Below, piece after piece: positions 61,064-64,000 of a stretch of DNA of 64,000 bases; position 1 is the stretch's first letter; the number at the start of each line of letters is the position of its first letter. The notes beneath the pieces were generated by a model. It saw only the letters and a list, made by a program, of their open reading frames with translations, was not told the DNA's origin and made no database searches. Both the position numbers and the translations under genes were made by a program. The DNA comes from Thermococcus sp. 21S9 (lineage in GTDB: Archaea > Methanobacteriota_B > Thermococci > Thermococcales > Thermococcaceae): assembly GCF_012027635.1 (NCBI RefSeq), contig NZ_SNUS01000001.1, positions 124,001 through 188,000 of the forward strand. The letters are read 5' to 3'.

Positions 61064-61875
61064 TACGCAACGGCACCTGGGCCTTCAGGGACGGCACGTT
61101 CTACCAGGCCCTGAGGCTGAGCAACGGGAAAACTGGAGTGGTCGCCTACGACGGGGACTTCCTCTTCCCCGAGAACTGGGGGAGAGGGGAGAGAAGAGAG
61201 GCGAGGGAAAAGCTAACCTTCATTCTCGGCCTCGACACGGATTTGGATTCCTTCTACGCAGAGATAGGCGATTCGCCCTTCGCGTTCCTCATCGAGGAGT
61301 TCTACGGTCTAACGATTCCCGCATCGCCGGGCCCCTACCAGGCCCTCGTCGAGGTGATAGCTCAACAACAGGTTAACTACGAGTTCGCCCAGCGGACGAT
61401 TAGGAACCTCGTGGAACTCGCAGGAGAGTCAGTTGGCGAACTCTACGCTTTTCCGACTGCCGAGCGGATTGCAGGGCTGAGCGAGGAGGAGCTGAAGAAG
61501 GCCAGACTCGGTTATAGGGCGGGCTACATAAAGTCCCTCACGGAGCTCTATTTAAAGGGTGAGCTGAACCTCGAACTCTGGGACCGGGAAGTCGATGATG
61601 CTATCAAATACCTCACGAGGTTCCGCGGGATAGGGAAGTGGAGCGCGGAGCTGTTCCTTGCTTACGGACTTAGGAAGAACGTCTATCCGGCGGGAGACCT
61701 CGGCCTGAGGAGGGGAATAGCGAAGATTTTCGGCAAAAGGCCGAAGGAGGTTAAGGAGAGGGACGTTAGGGAGCTCATCGAGCCCTACGGAAGGTGGAAG
61801 GGGCTTTTGGCCTTCTACATCCTCTGCTACGACAGGAAGACCGAGATGGAGAGGAAGGTTAAAATACGGAGTTGA
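61030..61875 (+). CDS. HhH-GPD DNA glycosylase (AlkA-like)
   Basis: Base-excision repair enzyme. 281 aa: N-terminal beta domain MVSVEKTAKEMIRNGTWAFRDGTFYQALRL as in AlkA, helical GPYQALVEVIAQQQVNYEFAQRTIRNLVELAG, helix-hairpin-helix LTRFRGIGKWSAELFLAYGL and catalytic Asp in YPAGDLGLRRGIAKIFG. No Fe-S cysteines and no lysine at the hairpin (W instead), which favours a monofunctional alkyl-base glycosylase. Start 61030 or ATG 61060 (touching the previous stop); both lack a strong ribosome site. Confidence 0.83.
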   Translation: MVSVEKTAKEMIRNGTWAFRDGTFYQALRLSNGKTGVVAYDGDFLFPENWGRGERREAREKLTFILGLDTDLDSFYAEIGDSPFAFLIEEFYGLTIPASPGPYQALVEVIAQQQVNYEFAQRTIRNLVELAGESVGELYAFPTAERIAGLSEEELKKARLGYRAGYIKSLTELYLKGELNLELWDREVDDAIKYLTRFRGIGKWSAELFLAYGLRKNVYPAGDLGLRRGIAKIFGKRPKEVKERDVRELIEPYGRWKGLLAFYILCYDRKTEMERKVKIRS

Positions 61876-61896
61876 AGAACATTAGGCGGTGGGACA

Positions 61897-62064
61897 ATGC
61901 TAGTTGATATGAAGACCCTCTCCGTTCTAATGGAGATGCGAAGCAAAAGGAGGGTAAAGAAGGGCTCCGCCGAGAGAATGCTGGGCATACTCGAAGGAAA
62001 ACTGCCCGAGGGCATGACCAGTGTGGAACTGATTAGGAAGATAAGGGAGGAGGAGTATGATTAG
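61897..62064 (+). CDS. VapB-like antitoxin, 55 aa
   Basis: Short gene with GGCGGTGGG before ATG 61897: MLVDMKTLSVLMEMRSKRRV, then KKGSAERMLGILEGKLPEGMTSVELIRKIREEEYD. Matches the size and helix pattern of small archaeal VapB antitoxins. Own promoter GTTAAAATACGG lies in the end of the glycosylase gene (about 61857-61868). Overlaps the toxin start by 8 nt. Confidence 0.72.
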   Translation: MLVDMKTLSVLMEMRSKRRVKKGSAERMLGILEGKLPEGMTSVELIRKIREEEYD

Positions 62065-62512
62065 AGCATATCTCGACACAAATGTCCTTCTGAACGTATG
62101 GTTTAAGGAAGAGGACCCAAAAACAGGAGCCAAGCTGTGGGAGGCCCCACTTCGGATTTTAGAGCTCATTGAAGAAGGCAAAATTGAAGGTGTGGTCTCA
62201 ATATTCACACTTATGGAAAGCGCCCACGTCTTCAAAAGGAACGGACTGAACCCCGAGAGAGTCAGGGAGATTGAAGACGTTGGTATAGAGGTTTACATTC
62301 CCAACGAACTCGTTTTAATTGACGCTTTCTCCTTCCAACTAAAGCTTGGAACCGACCCCTATGACTCCGTTGCGCTGGCTTCTGCACTGGCATCGAGGTG
62401 TGATGTTCTGGTAACAAGGGATGAGTCATTCAGAAAGAAGGTACGGGAGCAGATAACAACACTTAGTCCGGAGGAATTTATTGAATGGATTTCCATGCGT
62501 GATGAACCATGA
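62057..62512 (+). CDS. vapC: PIN-domain toxin (VapC-like)
   Basis: 151 aa: D in MIRAYLDTNVLLNVWF, E in TLMESAHVF, D in TDPYDSVALASALAS and D in LVTRDESF form the PIN site. Base composition is lower in G+C than neighbours. Its end overlaps the first of two coiled-coil genes by 4 nt, making a four-gene unit. Confidence 0.87.
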   Translation: MIRAYLDTNVLLNVWFKEEDPKTGAKLWEAPLRILELIEEGKIEGVVSIFTLMESAHVFKRNGLNPERVREIEDVGIEVYIPNELVLIDAFSFQLKLGTDPYDSVALASALASRCDVLVTRDESFRKKVREQITTLSPEEFIEWISMRDEP

Positions 62513-62856
62513 AAGTAACGGTTGTTCTGCCCCGCGAGAAGTTCAAATCCCTGAAGGGAAGGGACGTTAAAGCCCTAATCAAGGAGAACCTCCCTAAAGT
62601 TGAGGAAACCCTCAGAGCCGAGAGGGAGGAGTTCCTTCGGGAGAAAATTGGGAAGCTCGAGGAGAAGCTCCGGGAAATGGAGAACCAGCTCGACGAGCTG
62701 AGGGCGTTCTACGAGAAGGCCTTGAATGACAAGGAACTCATGATGACCGAGCGCGATAAGCTGAGAAAGGAGAACGAAGAGCTGAGGAAAAGGCTCGAAG
62801 AGAGGAGAAGTTCACAAGACGTGAACAATTCGTTCACGGAGCGTGAACGAAGATGA
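62509..62856 (+). CDS. Coiled-coil protein in the third toxin-antitoxin operon
   Basis: 115 aa, not recognised. Beta-like start MKVTVVLPREKFKSLKGRDVKALIKENLPKVEETL, then a continuous coiled coil (about 36-100: EEFLREKIGKLEEKLREMENQLDELRAFYEKAL and on), and a polar tail. Its last codons contain two TTCAC-N5-GTGAA palindromes. Starts on the VapC stop and ends on the next start, both by ATGA overlaps. Confidence 0.72.
   Translation: MKVTVVLPREKFKSLKGRDVKALIKENLPKVEETLRAEREEFLREKIGKLEEKLREMENQLDELRAFYEKALNDKELMMTERDKLRKENEELRKRLEERRSSQDVNNSFTERERR
62811..62847. promoter_or_regulatory. Two tandem TTCAC-N5-GTGAA palindromes
   Basis: TTCAC-AAGAC-GTGAA (62811-62825) and TTCAC-GGAGC-GTGAA (62833-62847), centres 22 bp apart, lie inside the first coiled-coil gene just before the ATG at 62853. 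The core TCAC-N5-GTGA is that of the Thermococcales glycolytic motif bound by TrmBL1, but outer bases differ. Confidence 0.5.
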
Positions 62857-63248
62857 AGCTCACAATCAAACCCGATAGGGGCTTCGGGAAGGTTGAGGTC
62901 GAGCTCGGCGAGCTCTCGGCCGAGATTGAGAAGCTCGCGGAGCGCTACGGCGTTCCCCCTGAGAGGATTATTGAAATCGCACTCACCGGGGAGTTCAAGA
63001 AGTCAAAGGGAGAGCTTGAGCAACTCGAAAAGAAATCTGAGGAGCTTGAAAAGAAGGTCTGGAGGCTCGAAAAGGAGTACGCCCCGCTTCGCTACAAGGC
63101 CTACGGCCTTAGCGAGGACAACAAAATTCTTGCAATCGAGCTATCGGGCCTGATAGCGGAGAACAACCAGTTAAGGCGCTTCTTGAGGCTCCCCCCGAAC
63201 AGGAACCTTGAGCTGAGAAAGCTTATATCCTACTACCTTCAAGGTTGA
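62853..63248 (+). CDS. Second coiled-coil protein of the operon
   Basis: 131 aa, not recognised. MKLTIKPDRGFGKVEVELGELSAEIEKLAERYGVPPERIIEIALTGEFKKSKGELEQLEKKSEELEKKVWRLEKEYAPLRYKAYGLSEDNKILAIELSGLIAENNQLRRFLRLPPNRNLELRKLISYYLQG: short beta start, RHH-like helices, coiled coil (50-80), second helix pair. It resembles its upstream neighbour in layout and they may pair. The last codons hold the promoter of the box C/D RNA. Confidence 0.72.
   Translation: MKLTIKPDRGFGKVEVELGELSAEIEKLAERYGVPPERIIEIALTGEFKKSKGELEQLEKKSEELEKKVWRLEKEYAPLRYKAYGLSEDNKILAIELSGLIAENNQLRRFLRLPPNRNLELRKLISYYLQG
63222..63228 (+). promoter_or_regulatory. TATA box for the second box C/D RNA, inside a coding region
   Basis: CTTATAT within the last codons of the coiled-coil gene, about 25-28 bp before the RNA start near 63250. 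Confidence 0.5.
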
Positions 63249-63249
63249 A

Positions 63250-63310
63250 GCGCGGATGATGACAGCGAATTGCACCGAACGCTGTGATGACGAGGACTGG
63301 CCCTGACGCC
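63250..63310 (+). ncRNA. Box C/D guide RNA (2'-O-methylation guide)
   Basis: C ATGATGA (63256-63262), 12-nt guide CAGCGAATTGCA, D' CCGA (63275-63278, one change), 5-nt spacer, C' GTGATGA (63284-63290), 12-nt guide CGAGGACTGGCC, D CTGA (63303-63306), closed by GCG/CGC. By the N+5 rule the predicted targets are the A at position 5 of UGCAAUUCGCUG and of GGCCAGUCCUCG. It starts 2 bp after the coiled-coil stop codon. Confidence 0.87.
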
Positions 63311-63395
63311 GTCCCGGGCCGGCCGTGAGGAATCCAAGACGGGATGAGCGAAGGCGATGATATACCCTATGAGCGCCGAGCCGGTCCGGGGCGTT
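63305..63395 (+). ncRNA. Candidate structured RNA with long stem and kink-turn-like hairpin
   Basis: CCCGGGCCGGC (63313-63323) pairs with GCCGGTCCGGG (63380-63390, one G-U), extended outside by GACGC/GCGTT. Inside is a hairpin GGCG-ATGA-TA...TA-TGAG-CGCC (63353-63377) with the tandem GA layout of L7Ae kink-turns. No ACA box at the right distance and only degenerate C/D boxes, so class unknown. It overlaps the D-box end of the preceding guide RNA. Confidence 0.5.
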
Positions 63396-63423
63396 GGATA
63401 AATTCCAATTTTCTGGACAAAGC

Positions 63424-63435
63424 AAAATTTATAAA
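63424..63435 (+). promoter_or_regulatory. TATA box of the amidase gene
   Basis: AAAATTTATAAACC lies about 25-30 bp before the expected start near 63455; GGGGGTGT precedes ATG 63478. Confidence 0.55.
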
Positions 63436-63477
63436 CCATTGAACCGTTTCTTGCCCTACTGCACGGGGGTGTACAGC

Positions 63478-64000
63478 ATGAAGAGGTTAAGTGCACTGGT
63501 TATCGTGGTTTTCCTTCTGGCCATGGTTCCGGCCTTCCACCCGGTTGGGGCCACCCAGACGGACCTTAGCGGGTACACCATCTGCGTCGATGCTGGCCAC
63601 GGCGGAACCGACCCGGGAGCGGTTGCGAACGGCGTCGAGGAAAAGGACATCAACCTCGCGATAGCCCTCAAGGTTGCCAAGCTCCTTGAGGAGGACGGTG
63701 CGAAGGTCGTTCTAACAAGGGACGGCGACTACTACGTTTCCCTCTCCGACAGGGTGAGCATAGCCAACTCCGCCGGCTGTGACATCTTCATCAGCATACA
63801 CGCCAACGCCGCGAGCGACACCTCTGCGAGCGGATTCGAGGTCTACCACTACTACGGCTCGACCAAGGGTAACCTGCTCGCAACGTACGTTGACGAGGAA
63901 ATAGCCAAGGAAATCCCGCTCAAGAACAGGGGCGTCAAGGAGGCCGGCTTCTACGTCATCAAGTACACCACCATGCCGGCGATACTCATCGAAACCGGCT
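63478..64000 (+). CDS. Secreted N-acetylmuramoyl-L-alanine amidase (Amidase_3), 3' end cut by window
   Basis: At least 174 aa. Signal peptide MKRLSALVIVVFLLAMVPAF with cleavage after VGA, then a zinc amidase core: ICVDAGHGGTDPGA (His), EEKDINLAIALKVAKLLEEDGAKVVLTRDGDYYVSLSDRVSIAN (Glu), FISIHANAASDTSASGFEVYHYYG (His) and the end AILIETG with catalytic Glu. The fold cleaves bacterial murein, which archaea lack; an unusual substrate or defence against bacteria is possible. The frame runs to the last base. Confidence 0.88.
   Translation, partial: MKRLSALVIVVFLLAMVPAFHPVGATQTDLSGYTICVDAGHGGTDPGAVANGVEEKDINLAIALKVAKLLEEDGAKVVLTRDGDYYVSLSDRVSIANSAGCDIFISIHANAASDTSASGFEVYHYYGSTKGNLLATYVDEEIAKEIPLKNRGVKEAGFYVIKYTTMPAILIETG

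Noticed and set aside
63305-63401. Reading the long-stem RNA as a standard H/ACA RNA
   Set aside because: From the hairpin top to the nearest ACA-like triplet (ATA) is about 20 nt, not 14-16, and the 3' pocket arm is only 2 nt.
1-64000. CRISPR arrays, insertion sequences and rRNA genes
   Set aside because: No regularly spaced repeats, transposase motifs or rRNA segments were seen on either strand.

Overview
The window is gene-dense (roughly 55% G+C) chromosomal DNA from a hyperthermophilic archaeon of the order Thermococcales, most likely a Thermococcus. Signs are topoisomerase VI, archaeal aIF1A, Rio1 and ABCE1, AglB, GGGP synthase, Taw2, TrmY, RtcB with archease, AMP phosphorylase, a tungsten aldehyde oxidoreductase, cyclic 2,3-diphosphoglycerate synthesis, BRE/TATA promoters about 25 bp before short leaders, and GGTG-type ribosome binding sites. 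From memory, the order rnhB - mannosyltransferase - methyltransferase - small basic protein - glmS - aglB matches Thermococcus kodakarensis around TK0805-TK0810.

1-7.2 kb: one minus-strand superoperon runs aIF1A, Rio1 kinase, a double-KH Dim2-like protein, top6B, top6A, DUF530, DUF1699 and mptA, mostly with overlapping or touching ends. 7.3-20 kb: a metal ABC transporter, RNase HII, a membrane mannosyltransferase, a THUMP-like methyltransferase, a probable PCNA inhibitor (TIP), glmS, aglB, a MoaD/thiamine-binding/methyltransferase operon and adenylate kinase. 20-26 kb: tRNA methylation (trmY), DUF proteins, a toxin-antitoxin pair running straight into GGGP synthase, a tandem MgtE transporter and an M55 peptidase. 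26-33 kb: a box H/ACA guide RNA, a tungsten oxidoreductase, an AT-rich ORFan patch with a small Cys protein and a DUF234 ATPase, taw2, a box C/D guide RNA and a lone Cas4-like nuclease.

33-38.4 kb: the cyclic-2,3-DPG pair, a tandem metallophosphoesterase with one decayed domain, a CBS protein and a class II amidotransferase. 38.4-41.8 kb: an AT-richer restriction-modification island with an HsdR-N-like protein, an unrecognised nuclease candidate and an SPPY methyltransferase. 41.8-48.8 kb: a HypE-like AIR synthase, ABCE1, YigZ, HAD, PAP2, tRNA-Thr(CGT) and panB. 48.8-54.8 kb: a second toxin-antitoxin pair leading into archease, an NSUN-type methylase and a small companion, then a flippase, an intein-free rtcB and moaC. 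55-64 kb: AMP phosphorylase, MinD, the stomatin/NfeD-protease pair, a DNA glycosylase, a third toxin-antitoxin pair continuing into two coiled-coil genes, a second box C/D RNA, an unexplained long-stem RNA and the start of a secreted N-acetylmuramoyl-L-alanine amidase.

Themes are RNA maturation and modification (three guide RNAs, TrmY, Taw2, NSUN-type methylase, RtcB, Dim2, Rio1), glycosylation (GlmS, AglB, mannosyltransferase, flippase) and tungstopterin or sulfur-carrier chemistry (MoaC, MoaD, AOR family). Calls rest on reading translations and motifs by eye; no database search was run.
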